A stretch of DNA of 54,062 bases. Origin: an uncultured Bacteroides sp. (GTDB taxonomy: Bacteria > Bacteroidota > Bacteroidia > Bacteroidales > Bacteroidaceae). The stretch is taken from assembly GCF_910578895.1 (NCBI RefSeq), contig NZ_CAJTSC010000001.1:1-54062 (forward strand). Reading direction: 5' to 3'. Of the stretch, positions 27,248 through 36,187 are shown piece by piece. The notes below the pieces were generated by a model that did not search any database, was not told where the DNA came from, and was given only the letters and a program-made list of their open reading frames with translations. The translations under genes and the position numbers were made by a program. Every line of letters begins with the position of its first letter. Position 1 is the first letter of the stretch.

Positions 27248-30200
27248 ATGAACTTAGCCAAATATTCATTAGATAATACAAAGATTATCTACTTCTTCCT
27301 TGCCGTGTTGCTTATCGGCGGCATATTCTCGTTCGACCGTTTGGGAAAGAAAGAAGACGCGCCCTTTGTCATAAAGACGGCGGTCATCATGACGCGCTAT
27401 CCCGGAGCCGAACCGGCAGAAGTGGAACGGCTCATTACCGAGCCTATCTCCCGCGAAATACAGAGCATGAGCGGGGTCAATAAAATAAAATCCGAGTCCA
27501 TGTACGGGCTTTCCAAAATAACATTCGAACTGCAACCGTCACTCTCTGCCGCATCTATCCCGCAGAAGTGGGACGAACTGCGCCGGAAGGTGCTCAACAT
27601 ACAGCCGCAACTACCGGCAGGTGCTTCCGTACCGACGGTATCGGACGACTTCGGCGATGTATTCGGCATCTATTACGGATTGGTTGGCGACGACGGTTTC
27701 TCATACGAAGAGATGCGCGACTGGGCAGAACGTATCAAAACGCAGGTTATCACTGCCGAAGGGGTCATGAAGGTAGCCCTGTTCGGCACACAGACGGAAG
27801 TTGTCAATATCTTTATCTCTGTCAGCAAACTGGCAGGAATGGGTATCGACCCCAAACAACTGGCTAACCTGTTGCAATCGCAGAACCAGATTATCAATAC
27901 AGGCGAAATCAGTGCGGGTGGGCAACAGTTGCGTATTGTTGCCAACGGCACCTACACCACCATCAACGACATCCGTAACCAAACGCTTACCACCCCCGCC
28001 GGTCAAGTCAAGTTAGGCGACATAGCCACTGTTGAAAAAGGATATATGGACCCGCCCGGAACTATCATGCACGTAAACGGTAAACGTGCTATCGGCATCG
28101 GTGTCTCCACCGACCCGCAGAAGGATGTGGTAAAAACCGGTGAACTGGTAGAGAAAAAACTTGCCGAGCTATTGCCTCTCATCCCCGTAGGGCTGGAGTT
28201 GGAAAGCCTTTATCCAGAAAATGTCATCGCCAAAGAAGCGAACAACGGTTTCATCATCAACCTGATAGAATCCATCCTGATTGTGATTGTCATCATCATG
28301 CTGGTGATGGGGATGCGTGCCGGCATACTCATCGGTTCTTCACTGGTGTTCTCCATTGGCGGCACACTGCTTATCATGTCGTTTATGGGAGTAGGATTGA
28401 ACCGTACTTCACTGGCGGGCTTCATCATTGCCATGGGCATGTTGGTGGACAACGCCATTGTAGTGACCGATAACGCACAAATTGCCATAGCACGCGGCGT
28501 AAGCAGGCGGAAAGCACTGATAGACGGTGCTACCAGACCGCAATGGGGATTGCTGGGAGCAACTTTCATAGCTGTCTGTTCCTTTCTGCCGCTTTATCTT
28601 GCACCGTCTTCCGTTGCCGAGATCGTAAAGCCGCTGTTCATCGTGCTGGCTATCTCGTTAGGGCTAAGCTGGATACTGGCATTGACGCAAACCACGACCT
28701 TCGGTAATTTCATACTGAAAACCCGAACCGACAACAGCGGTAAAGACCCGTACGACAAGCCTTTCTATCACAAGTTTGCAGCCCTCCTCAGCGTACTGAT
28801 ACGAAGGAAAGCGCTGACCCTGGGAAGCATGGCGGCACTGTTCATCCTCTCATTCGTTGTCATGGGACTGATGCCGCAAAATTTCTTCCCTTCGCTGGAC
28901 AAGCCCTACTTCCGTGCCGATGTCTTCTATCCCGAAGGATACAGCATCCGCGATGTAGAGAAAGAGATGAAGCAGGTGGAAGCCCACCTGCTGAAGCAAC
29001 CGGAAGTGAAGAGAGTTTCCGTCACCTTTGGCAGTACTCCGTTACGTTACTACCTGGCATCCACTTCCGTAGGACCAAAGCCCAACTTTGCCAATCTTCT
29101 GGTAGAGGTGACAGACAGCAAATATACCAAAGAGTATGAAGAGAGCCTGGACAACTATATGAAGGAGAACTATCCCGATGCAATTACCCGCACCACACTT
29201 TTCAAACTCTCTCCTGCCGTAGATGCCGCCATTGAGATAGGCTTTATCGGCAATAATACGGACACGTTAGTGGCATTGACCAACCGGGTGCTGGAAATAA
29301 TGCACCGCGATGAAGACCTCATCAATGTGCGCAATTCCTGGGGAAACAAAATTCCCGTCTGGAAACCCGTATACAGCCAGGAACGTGCGCAGCCCTTAGG
29401 CGTATCACGCCAGAGCATGGCACAGAGCATACAAATAGGAACAAGCGGCATGACGCTGGGAGAATACCGGCAGGGCGACCAGATGCTTCCTATCCTGCTG
29501 AAAGATAATACAATCGACTCATTCCGTATCAACAACCTGCGTACGTTGCCCGTATTCGGAACCACGCGCGAGACCACTACACTGGAGCAAGTAGTCGGTG
29601 AGTTCGACTATCAGTATAAGTTCTCCAATATAAAGGATTACAACCGCCAAATGGTTATGATGGCACAAGCCGACCCTCGCCGGGGAGTAAATGCCATTGC
29701 CGCCTTCAATCGTGTATGGGAACAAGTGCAGAAAGAGATAAACGTCCCCGAAGGATATACGATGAAGTACTTCGGCGAACAAGAGAGCCAGGCAGAATCC
29801 AACGCCGCACTGGCAGCCAATATGCCGCTGACTTTCTTCCTGATGTTCGTCACCCTGCTGTTCCTGTTCAAGACCTACCGCAAACCTATCGTCATATTGC
29901 TGATGCTGCCACTTATCTTTATCGGTATCGTACTTGGACTACTGCTCTTGGGCAAAACGTTCGACTTCTTTGCCATCCTGGGTTTATTGGGACTAATTGG
30001 TATGAACATCAAAAATGCCATTGTCCTCGTAGACCAAATTGATGCGGAAACAGCTGCCGGCAAAGCACCGCGCGAAGCGGTTATCAGCGCCACGACCACC
30101 CGTATCATCCCGGTGGCTATGGCATCGGGAACCACCATCCTGGGCATGCTCCCATTGTTGTTCGATGCCATGTTCGGCGGCATGGCGGCTACGATTATGG

Positions 30201-30280
30201 GAGGGTTGCTGGTGGCTTCGATACTCACGCTGTTTGTATTGCCGGTGGCTTATTGTGCAATACACAGGATAAAAGGATAA
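27248..30280 (+). CDS. RND efflux pump permease (HAE1-like)
   Basis: 1010-residue inner-membrane proton-driven pump. It has the duplicated architecture of TM1, a large periplasmic loop, TM2-6, TM7, a second loop and TM8-12. TM4 carries the proton-relay motif GMLVDNAIVVTDN with D401. The first loop begins RYPGAEPAEVERLITEPIS, a family hallmark. Substrates are unknown; it is somewhat shorter than AcrB and closer to the environmental HAE1-type pumps. It is 27 nt downstream of the adaptor gene. Confidence 0.95.
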   Translation: MNLAKYSLDNTKIIYFFLAVLLIGGIFSFDRLGKKEDAPFVIKTAVIMTRYPGAEPAEVERLITEPISREIQSMSGVNKIKSESMYGLSKITFELQPSLSAASIPQKWDELRRKVLNIQPQLPAGASVPTVSDDFGDVFGIYYGLVGDDGFSYEEMRDWAERIKTQVITAEGVMKVALFGTQTEVVNIFISVSKLAGMGIDPKQLANLLQSQNQIINTGEISAGGQQLRIVANGTYTTINDIRNQTLTTPAGQVKLGDIATVEKGYMDPPGTIMHVNGKRAIGIGVSTDPQKDVVKTGELVEKKLAELLPLIPVGLELESLYPENVIAKEANNGFIINLIESILIVIVIIMLVMGMRAGILIGSSLVFSIGGTLLIMSFMGVGLNRTSLAGFIIAMGMLVDNAIVVTDNAQIAIARGVSRRKALIDGATRPQWGLLGATFIAVCSFLPLYLAPSSVAEIVKPLFIVLAISLGLSWILALTQTTTFGNFILKTRTDNSGKDPYDKPFYHKFAALLSVLIRRKALTLGSMAALFILSFVVMGLMPQNFFPSLDKPYFRADVFYPEGYSIRDVEKEMKQVEAHLLKQPEVKRVSVTFGSTPLRYYLASTSVGPKPNFANLLVEVTDSKYTKEYEESLDNYMKENYPDAITRTTLFKLSPAVDAAIEIGFIGNNTDTLVALTNRVLEIMHRDEDLINVRNSWGNKIPVWKPVYSQERAQPLGVSRQSMAQSIQIGTSGMTLGEYRQGDQMLPILLKDNTIDSFRINNLRTLPVFGTTRETTTLEQVVGEFDYQYKFSNIKDYNRQMVMMAQADPRRGVNAIAAFNRVWEQVQKEINVPEGYTMKYFGEQESQAESNAALAANMPLTFFLMFVTLLFLFKTYRKPIVILLMLPLIFIGIVLGLLLLGKTFDFFAILGLLGLIGMNIKNAIVLVDQIDAETAAGKAPREAVISATTTRIIPVAMASGTTILGMLPLLFDAMFGGMAATIMGGLLVASILTLFVLPVAYCAIHRIKG

Positions 30281-30332
30281 GGGATTTACAGCTTAACAAT
30301 TGATTATTGACTATTTACTATTGATACTTGGA

Positions 30333-31607
30333 ATGATGAAAACGATTATATTTATACTGTCATTCATGGCGTTCGGCATAAGCGCCTTGGCACAAGAAGC
30401 ACATCTTAGCCGCGAGGCATATCGGGACAGAGTGGAGGCATACAGCCAAATATTGAAACAGCAACGCCTGAAAGTCACGGCAAGTACCGAAACCCGCAAA
30501 ATAGTACAGACCGGTTTTCTGCCCAAGATAGACATCACCGCAGAAGGGACATCCAACCTAAGCCGGCTGGATGCCTGGAACAGCCCTGCAGGACAATACC
30601 GCCCTTACACCTATCAGGCATTGGCAACCTTGGGACAGCCCCTTTATACAGGCGGTTCGCTCATCGCCCAAAAGAACATTGCCAAAGCCGATGAAGAACT
30701 GGACAAGTTAGCCGTAGAGCTGACACTCGACCGGATACACTATCAGAGCGATGCCGTCTACTGGAACGCTTCGGCAGCATTAGCCATGCTCGAAGCTGCA
30801 GCCCGTTTCGAGGATATCATCAACCGGCAGTACAACATCATCCAAGACAGGTTTGACGACGGCGCTATCAGCCGCACAGATTTATTAATGATTTCCACTC
30901 GCAAGAAAGAAGCGGAATTGCAGTACATCAAGGCACGCCAGAACTATACCCTTGCCTTGCAACAGTTGAATATCCTAATAGGAGAAAAACCGGATGCCCC
31001 GGTGGACAGCCTTAGTGAAATCCATACCAGCCATCAACCCGTCAGGCTATTAAGCATCGATGAAGTATTAGGACGCCGCGCGGACTACAACAGCACCAAT
31101 GTCAGCATTGCCAAAAGCGAAGCACAGCGCAAAGCCGCCCTCAGCCAATATAATCCCCAACTCAGCATGTTTCTGGCTACCGGTTGGGATACCGGCACCG
31201 CCTATATGGGACAGGATGTCCCCCACACGCCCATTGCCGGCATCAATCTTAGCATCCCCATTTTCCGGTGGGGTGCGCGCTTCAAGACCAACCGCCAACA
31301 GAAAGCATATATAGGCATTCAGAAACTACAGCAAAGCTATGTGGCGGATGCTATTTTGGAAGAGCTGTCCGCCGCTGCCACCAAACTAACGGAAACGGAA
31401 CAGCAGGTCAAGAAAGCCCAAGAGAATATGGCACTCGCCGAAGAGAACCTCGATTTAGTCACCTTCTCGTACAACGAAGGCAGGGCAAGCATGGTTGACG
31501 TACTCTCTGCACAGCTTTCGTGGACACAGGCGCAAACCAACCTCATCCATGCACATCTTGCCGCCAAAATGGCCGTAGCGGAATACAGGAAGGTTATCAG
31601 TGAATAA
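30333..31607 (+). CDS. TolC-family outer-membrane efflux protein
   Basis: About 424 residues. I chose the ATG at 30333 because it starts directly at the signal peptide (MMKTIIFILSFMAFGISALAQ); the longer frame would need a TTG start. Long amphipathic helices alternate with short strands. Two TolC-like repeats are visible, including RFDDGAISRTDLLMI and its partner YNEGRASMVDVLSAQLSWTQAQ. It forms the outer-membrane exit duct for the RND pump encoded upstream. The transcript ends before a 14-bp inverted repeat at 31666-31733. Confidence 0.92.
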   Translation: MMKTIIFILSFMAFGISALAQEAHLSREAYRDRVEAYSQILKQQRLKVTASTETRKIVQTGFLPKIDITAEGTSNLSRLDAWNSPAGQYRPYTYQALATLGQPLYTGGSLIAQKNIAKADEELDKLAVELTLDRIHYQSDAVYWNASAALAMLEAAARFEDIINRQYNIIQDRFDDGAISRTDLLMISTRKKEAELQYIKARQNYTLALQQLNILIGEKPDAPVDSLSEIHTSHQPVRLLSIDEVLGRRADYNSTNVSIAKSEAQRKAALSQYNPQLSMFLATGWDTGTAYMGQDVPHTPIAGINLSIPIFRWGARFKTNRQQKAYIGIQKLQQSYVADAILEELSAAATKLTETEQQVKKAQENMALAEENLDLVTFSYNEGRASMVDVLSAQLSWTQAQTNLIHAHLAAKMAVAEYRKVISE

Positions 31608-31665
31608 GAACAAGTATAGAAAGAGAGCGTTTACCACCGCCGGACAGCTTGCAACATATTATAAT

Positions 31666-31733
31666 TCAGGCACGGATTTCACTGTATTTACGGACCTATG
31701 TCCAAACTAAAACCAGTGTAATCCGTGCCTGAA
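31666..31733. terminator. Bidirectional hairpin between tolC-like and oadB-like genes
   Basis: Arms TTCAGGCACGGATT (31666-31679) and AATCCGTGCCTGAA (31720-31733) are perfectly complementary. The element lies between convergent genes. The arm motif GGCACGGAT also occurs in the 117-bp dispersed repeat copy at 8093. Confidence 0.6.
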
Positions 31734-31768
31734 AAAACAAAGCACGAGCTTTTTATATCATCACTTCC

Positions 31769-33004
31769 TTATCCGAGGAAAGAAATCAACACACCCGCTG
31801 CCACCGCCGAACCGATAACACCGGAAATATTACTGGACATACAGTAATTCAGCACGTGGTTTTTAGGGTCATACTTGGTGGCAATCTCATTGCATACACG
31901 GCTTGCCATAGGCACAGCGCTCAATCCCGTCGCACCAATCAGCGGATTAATCTTCTTCTTGGAGAACAGGTTGAACAGTTTCACAAAGAAGATACCGCCC
32001 GTAATGGACAAAGCAAATGCAAGGAAACCGCCGATAACGATGCCGATAGTAGTCCAGTTAAGGAATGCCTCGCTTGTCATGGTAGCACCCACACTCAACC
32101 CGAGGAAGATAGTTGCCGCATTCATAATGCTGTTGGCTGCCGCATCAAACAGACGGCTGGTATCGGAACCGATCTCTTTAATCAGGTTACCGAACATCAG
32201 CATACCAATCAAAGGCACTGCCGTGGGTACGAAAAGAGCAATAACGGTAGTAACGGCAATCGGGAAGATAATCTTCAAGATACGTAAATTCTTTATCTCG
32301 TTTTTCGAAGGATAAAGTTTTTCCTGCTCCTTCATGTTAATCATCAGCTCTTTCTTGCTACAGAACAACTTCACGACCAACGGAATGATTACCGGCACCA
32401 ATGCCATATACGAATATGCCGCAATGGCGATGGGACCCAGCAAATGCGGAGCCAGCTTGATAGTGGTAAAAATAGCCGTAGGACCGTCAGCACCACCGAT
32501 AATGCCCAACGCGCCGGCTTCCTGAGGCGTGAAACCCATAAGCACAGCCACCAGCAACACGGTAAAGATACCAAGTTGTGCAGCCGCACCGAATATGGAA
32601 AGACGCAGGTTGCGGAGCATCGGTCCGAAGTCCGTCATCGCCCCCACACCCATAAAGATGACGGGCGGCAGAAATCCGGTCTTTATCAACATATAATAGA
32701 TGAAGTTCATCAGTCCGAGTTCGTGTGCAATCTCATGCAACGGCATCTCCCAGATATTCTTCAACACACCTTTCACCATTACCATGCCGTTTTCATCCGC
32801 CTGGATAACTCCCATGTCACCACCAGGGAAGTTGGCAATGAGCACACCGAAAGCAATGGGAACCAGCAACAACGGTTCGTAGTGCTTCTTGATGCCCAGA
32901 TACAGCAAGATGAAGGCAATGGCATACATTACAAGGAACGACGGGTCGGCAATGATATTGCTGAATGCCGTCATATCATAAAGTTTCGCAAATATATCTT
33001 CCAT
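31769..33004 (-). CDS. oadB: Sodium-pumping decarboxylase, beta subunit
   Basis: 411-residue integral membrane protein with about ten hydrophobic segments. It has the conserved GVGAMTDFGP (Asp for sodium/proton coupling) and LGIIGGADGPTAIF signatures of OadB/MmdB/GcdB, and the C-terminal MASRVCNEIATKYDPKNHVLNYCM. It decarboxylates carboxybiotin and exports sodium ions. It overlaps the oadA stop by 1 nt, so the two are translationally coupled. The true substrate depends on the alpha subunit. Confidence 0.95.
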   Translation of the reverse strand: MEDIFAKLYDMTAFSNIIADPSFLVMYAIAFILLYLGIKKHYEPLLLVPIAFGVLIANFPGGDMGVIQADENGMVMVKGVLKNIWEMPLHEIAHELGLMNFIYYMLIKTGFLPPVIFMGVGAMTDFGPMLRNLRLSIFGAAAQLGIFTVLLVAVLMGFTPQEAGALGIIGGADGPTAIFTTIKLAPHLLGPIAIAAYSYMALVPVIIPLVVKLFCSKKELMINMKEQEKLYPSKNEIKNLRILKIIFPIAVTTVIALFVPTAVPLIGMLMFGNLIKEIGSDTSRLFDAAANSIMNAATIFLGLSVGATMTSEAFLNWTTIGIVIGGFLAFALSITGGIFFVKLFNLFSKKKINPLIGATGLSAVPMASRVCNEIATKYDPKNHVLNYCMSSNISGVIGSAVAAGVLISFLG

Positions 33005-34839
33005 TATCCAATCTTCATTAATACATCATCTTCAGAAACAGAATCACCCGGATTGGCGCAGATAGCGGTCACCGTTCCGCTAAAGTCGGCACGGATGGCA
33101 TTATAAGTCTTCATTGCTTCGATATAGCAAAGCAAGTCGCCTTCGTTTACCTTATCCCCCACCTTGAGCGGAGTTTCCTGCGCGTTCTTTGTCAGGAAGA
33201 ACTTACCTTCGAGCGGAGCCACTATGTCCTGTCCTTCGCCTACGGGAGCAGTCACTTTCTCGGTAGCGGAAGCCGGCAGGTCGATGTCGCCGTAAGCCAC
33301 CGTCACACGGTAAGCCTGTCCGTCCACCTGTACAGTGAGCGTTTTGGGTTTGGCATCGTCCAAAGGCGACTTGTCGCGTTCGGCACGGCGTTTCTCCACA
33401 TCAGCCAGAAAATCCTCTTTCGCCTTTCCGCTCTTATAAGCCTCGTATTGTGCCGGGTGCATGGCATATTCAAAGAGTTCTTCATCGTCCTCTCCAAGTT
33501 CCCACTTGTTTTCTTTCATCAGCTTGCGATACTTGTCCAGTGCATCGGGATAATTGTCCTGCGGATTGCCGTTGAAGAATTTGCGTCCTTCTCGTTCCGC
33601 TTTCTCCACGATTTCGGGAGCAAGTTCACCCGGCAGTTTTCCCGCCTTGCCCAACAGCATGTCCCAAATATCATCAGCTATCATGCCCCAGCGTTCCTTA
33701 CCCTTCTCCATAGCCATCACGTTCATCATGGAGAGGTTCTTCACGTACTGGCTGAACGGAGTTACCAACGGTGGATAACCTACACGCGGCCATACGTAAG
33801 CCACTTCGTTGAAGAGTTTGATAAGCAATTCGTCCTGCTTCATAAACGGCAGGTTGCGTTTTGCCTTGTACTTGTTGATAGATTCCAAGTTAGACTCCAG
33901 GTCAGCCATCAGGCTGCCCATCATGCCGCCCGGAAGTCCCGGACCAATCAGCAGCGAGTTCATCAGGCGGTTCTTCGGACTGATATACAGACCAAGAAAG
34001 TCATCCATAAACTCCTGGATAAGCGCACGCACCTTCATGTACGCCTCCATGTTCACCTCGGGCACTTGGAAACCGGCATCCTTCAGCATAGCCTGCACAC
34101 TGAGCAGGTCGGCGTGTCCCGTACCCCACGAAAGCGGTTCCATACCCACATCGATATAGTCGCAACCCGCTTCGCAAACTTCAAGAATACTTGCCATATT
34201 GAAGCCCGGACCCGCATGGCTGTGATACTGGACGGGGATTTCCGGGTGAGCAGCCTTGATATTAGCCACAATCTTGCCCAAAGATACCGGACGACCGATG
34301 CCCGCCATATCTTTGATACAGATTTCATCCGCACCCAACGCAATAAGTTTCAGCGCCATATCCGTATAATACTCTACGGTATGGATAGGCGAATGGGTGA
34401 TGCAGAGCGAACACTGTGAAATCATTCCCGCCTCGTGTGCATAAGTGATGGAAGGAGCGATGTTGCGTATATCGTTCAGTCCGCAGAAAGTACGCGTAAT
34501 GTCCGTGCCCTGCGCTTTCTTTACTTTATAAAACAGTTTGCGGACATCGGCAGGCACGGGGCTCATGCGCAGGCCGTTCAATGCACGGTCCAGCATGTGT
34601 GTCTGTATGCCGGCTTCGTGGAAAGGCTTCGTCCACTCGCGCACAGCCTTATTGGGATTTTCGCCAAACAATAGATTTACCTGTTCAAAACCGCCGCCAT
34701 TCGTTTCTACACGGGCAAAACATCCCATTTCGACAATGGCAGGCGCCACTTTCACCAGCTGGTCTACACGGGGAACATACTTTCCGGCACTTTGCCACAT
34801 ATCCCTGAACACCAAACTGAACTTGATTTCTTTTTTCAT
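33004..34839 (-). CDS. oadA: Biotin-dependent decarboxylase alpha subunit (carboxyltransferase + biotinyl domain)
   Basis: 611 residues. An N-terminal PYC/OADA TIM-barrel carboxyltransferase (about 1-300) and a conserved helical region are followed by a short linker. The C-terminal biotinyl domain has the biotinylated lysine K577 in YIEAMKTYN. It would transfer CO2 from a 2-oxo acid such as oxaloacetate to biotin. The entry motif reads RDMWQSAGKYVP (R12-P22) instead of the canonical RDAHQSLLATRMR. The usual LRGQN loop is also changed. Substrate assignment is therefore uncertain; pyruvate carboxylase subunit B-like labels are an alternative. It sits between oadG and oadB. Confidence 0.87.
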   Translation of the reverse strand: MKKEIKFSLVFRDMWQSAGKYVPRVDQLVKVAPAIVEMGCFARVETNGGGFEQVNLLFGENPNKAVREWTKPFHEAGIQTHMLDRALNGLRMSPVPADVRKLFYKVKKAQGTDITRTFCGLNDIRNIAPSITYAHEAGMISQCSLCITHSPIHTVEYYTDMALKLIALGADEICIKDMAGIGRPVSLGKIVANIKAAHPEIPVQYHSHAGPGFNMASILEVCEAGCDYIDVGMEPLSWGTGHADLLSVQAMLKDAGFQVPEVNMEAYMKVRALIQEFMDDFLGLYISPKNRLMNSLLIGPGLPGGMMGSLMADLESNLESINKYKAKRNLPFMKQDELLIKLFNEVAYVWPRVGYPPLVTPFSQYVKNLSMMNVMAMEKGKERWGMIADDIWDMLLGKAGKLPGELAPEIVEKAEREGRKFFNGNPQDNYPDALDKYRKLMKENKWELGEDDEELFEYAMHPAQYEAYKSGKAKEDFLADVEKRRAERDKSPLDDAKPKTLTVQVDGQAYRVTVAYGDIDLPASATEKVTAPVGEGQDIVAPLEGKFFLTKNAQETPLKVGDKVNEGDLLCYIEAMKTYNAIRADFSGTVTAICANPGDSVSEDDVLMKIG

Positions 34840-34881
34840 ACTAAATTATTCCTGTGTGTGTTTATATTAAGATTAGTTATT

Positions 34882-35139
34882 TCAGATTTTCTCCACTTTC
34901 GCAACCTTACCCTTGCCTTGTGTCACTACCGTAACCGCCGCACTGATAGCCGCCATAATATTGGCGGGAATAGCCGCAGGACCGTTTGCCGCCTGTTTGG
35001 CAGGGACAACCTCTTCGGGAGCATATTTATTCACAAGAGCAATAAGAGCTTTACCTAAGCAGATAACAATCAATAGGATAGCGAACACCGTTGCCATACC
35101 TATCACCATTAGCAGAAGCGCTAAATTCAAGTTTTCCAT
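34882..35139 (-). CDS. oadG: Sodium-pumping decarboxylase, gamma subunit
   Basis: 85 residues. One N-terminal membrane helix (about 5-32, with MVIGMATVFAILLIVICLG) is followed by a hydrophilic tail ending in a helical Ala/Val segment. Small size, single TM and position just upstream of the alpha and beta genes identify it as the OadG/MmdD-like anchor that assembles the complex. It is first in the operon and about 40 nt before oadA. Confidence 0.85.
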   Translation of the reverse strand: MENLNLALLLMVIGMATVFAILLIVICLGKALIALVNKYAPEEVVPAKQAANGPAAIPANIMAAISAAVTVVTQGKGKVAKVEKI

Positions 35140-35245
35140 ATTATAAATTATTAGTTATTCTATCGGATTTGCAAAAAATCGTCCGAAATTAGCGATAATT
35201 CATTAAAGAACAGTGTGGTGTAATTATAAATAATGCTAAAACAAG

Positions 35246-35296
35246 ATTGAGGGTATGCCGGAACTCCTCACTGAAAAGTTCTTTGATACCCTCAAT
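35246..35296 (-). terminator. Branched stem-loop after the HU-like gene
   Basis: ATTGAGGGTAT (35246-35256) pairs with ATACCCTCAAT (35286-35296), enclosing a second stem GAACT/AGTTC. On the minus strand it is followed by CTTGTTTT. Confidence 0.65.
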
Positions 35297-35302
35297 TCCA
35301 AT

Positions 35303-35333
35303 AAACTGTTTTGATTTTCTTTTAAAACAGTTT
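35303..35333 (-). terminator. Second stem-loop after the HU-like gene
   Basis: AAACTGTTTT (35303-35312) and AAAACAGTTT (35324-35333) form a perfect 10-bp stem with an 11-nt loop, 50 nt downstream of the HU-like stop and just before the branched hairpin. Confidence 0.55.
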
Positions 35334-35384
35334 CTCAGCATAAGCAAACATCAGGCAGCGAAACTCACCGCCGATATAAAACGG

Positions 35385-35873
35385 TTATCCCAACGGATCC
35401 GTTTCCTCGCCATCGCCGGATTGGTTGCCGCCTTGATTACCGGAGTTTCCGCCACCTTGACCATTGGAAGCGGTTTTGCCCCACTCTTCCCAGACAATCT
35501 TCGTATTCACCATGCTGCGGGTCGTCACTTGGCGACCGCTATTGCGTTCCACTTCGGGAATAAAGCGGACACGCACGCCGTTAATCTGCGAAGCACTCAC
35601 TTCCTCTTCCGTCTGCACACCTTTCTTGGTAGAGGTGGCAGTATAATAGAAGGTGCCTACACCGTCTATCTTCACGGTACGTCCTTGCCCCATATAATTA
35701 CTCAACACCCTGCCCAAATTCTCCATCACCGCATACGTATCACCACGGGTCACGGTAGATATGGCAGACAGTTCGTCCGCCACTTCGCGGGTAGTCACCG
35801 CCTTACCCCACGTTACAGATTGGGGATACCACAAATTGTTTACTTTCTTCTGAATTCTCTTAAAAAATGCCAT
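35385..35873 (-). CDS. HU-like DNA-binding protein with Gly/Asn-rich tail
   Basis: 162 residues. Residues 1-125 match the Bacteroidota HU-related family: VTTREVADELSAISTVTRGDTYAVMENL is followed by GRTVKIDGVGTFYYTATS and VRVRFIPEVER. The C-terminal ~35 residues are low-complexity Gly/Asn/Gln (GGGNSGNQGGNQSGDGEE) and are probably disordered. It likely binds DNA or RNA as a nucleoid-type protein. The transcript has an unusually long leader (about 120 nt) from a good -7 box and ends in two consecutive hairpins. Confidence 0.88.
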   Translation of the reverse strand: MAFFKRIQKKVNNLWYPQSVTWGKAVTTREVADELSAISTVTRGDTYAVMENLGRVLSNYMGQGRTVKIDGVGTFYYTATSTKKGVQTEEEVSASQINGVRVRFIPEVERNSGRQVTTRSMVNTKIVWEEWGKTASNGQGGGNSGNQGGNQSGDGEETDPLG

Positions 35874-35998
35874 AATCGTACTGTTTTTAATAATTAGTTT
35901 AATAATGTATGTTTTCTCTTATCTCACCCAATCAAGCGGCGGTTTTCATCGTGAGGCCTCAACGGTTCGACCGTTCGCTTTTCTCAAATTCGATGTTG

Positions 35999-36006
35999 CA
36001 AAGTTA
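35999..36006 (-). promoter_or_regulatory. -7 box of the HU-like gene
   Basis: On the minus strand this reads TAACTTTG. The roughly 120-nt leader that follows contains the self-complementary AACGGTTCGACCGTT (35959-35973 region), suggesting a structured 5' UTR. Confidence 0.6.
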
Positions 36007-36187
36007 GAGTGAGAAGTAAGAGAAAACAAGAAAATGGCATCTACAGCCGATTTAGATAAACCATTTAAAAACAGTGGATTACCAAACCTGTATCTCTACA
36101 GATACAAAAAGGGGGATAAAACAAAGAAGAGAAGAAGAAATCGACAGTCTCTACACCTGCCATTTTTAAAGATTTGATAATGAGGCA

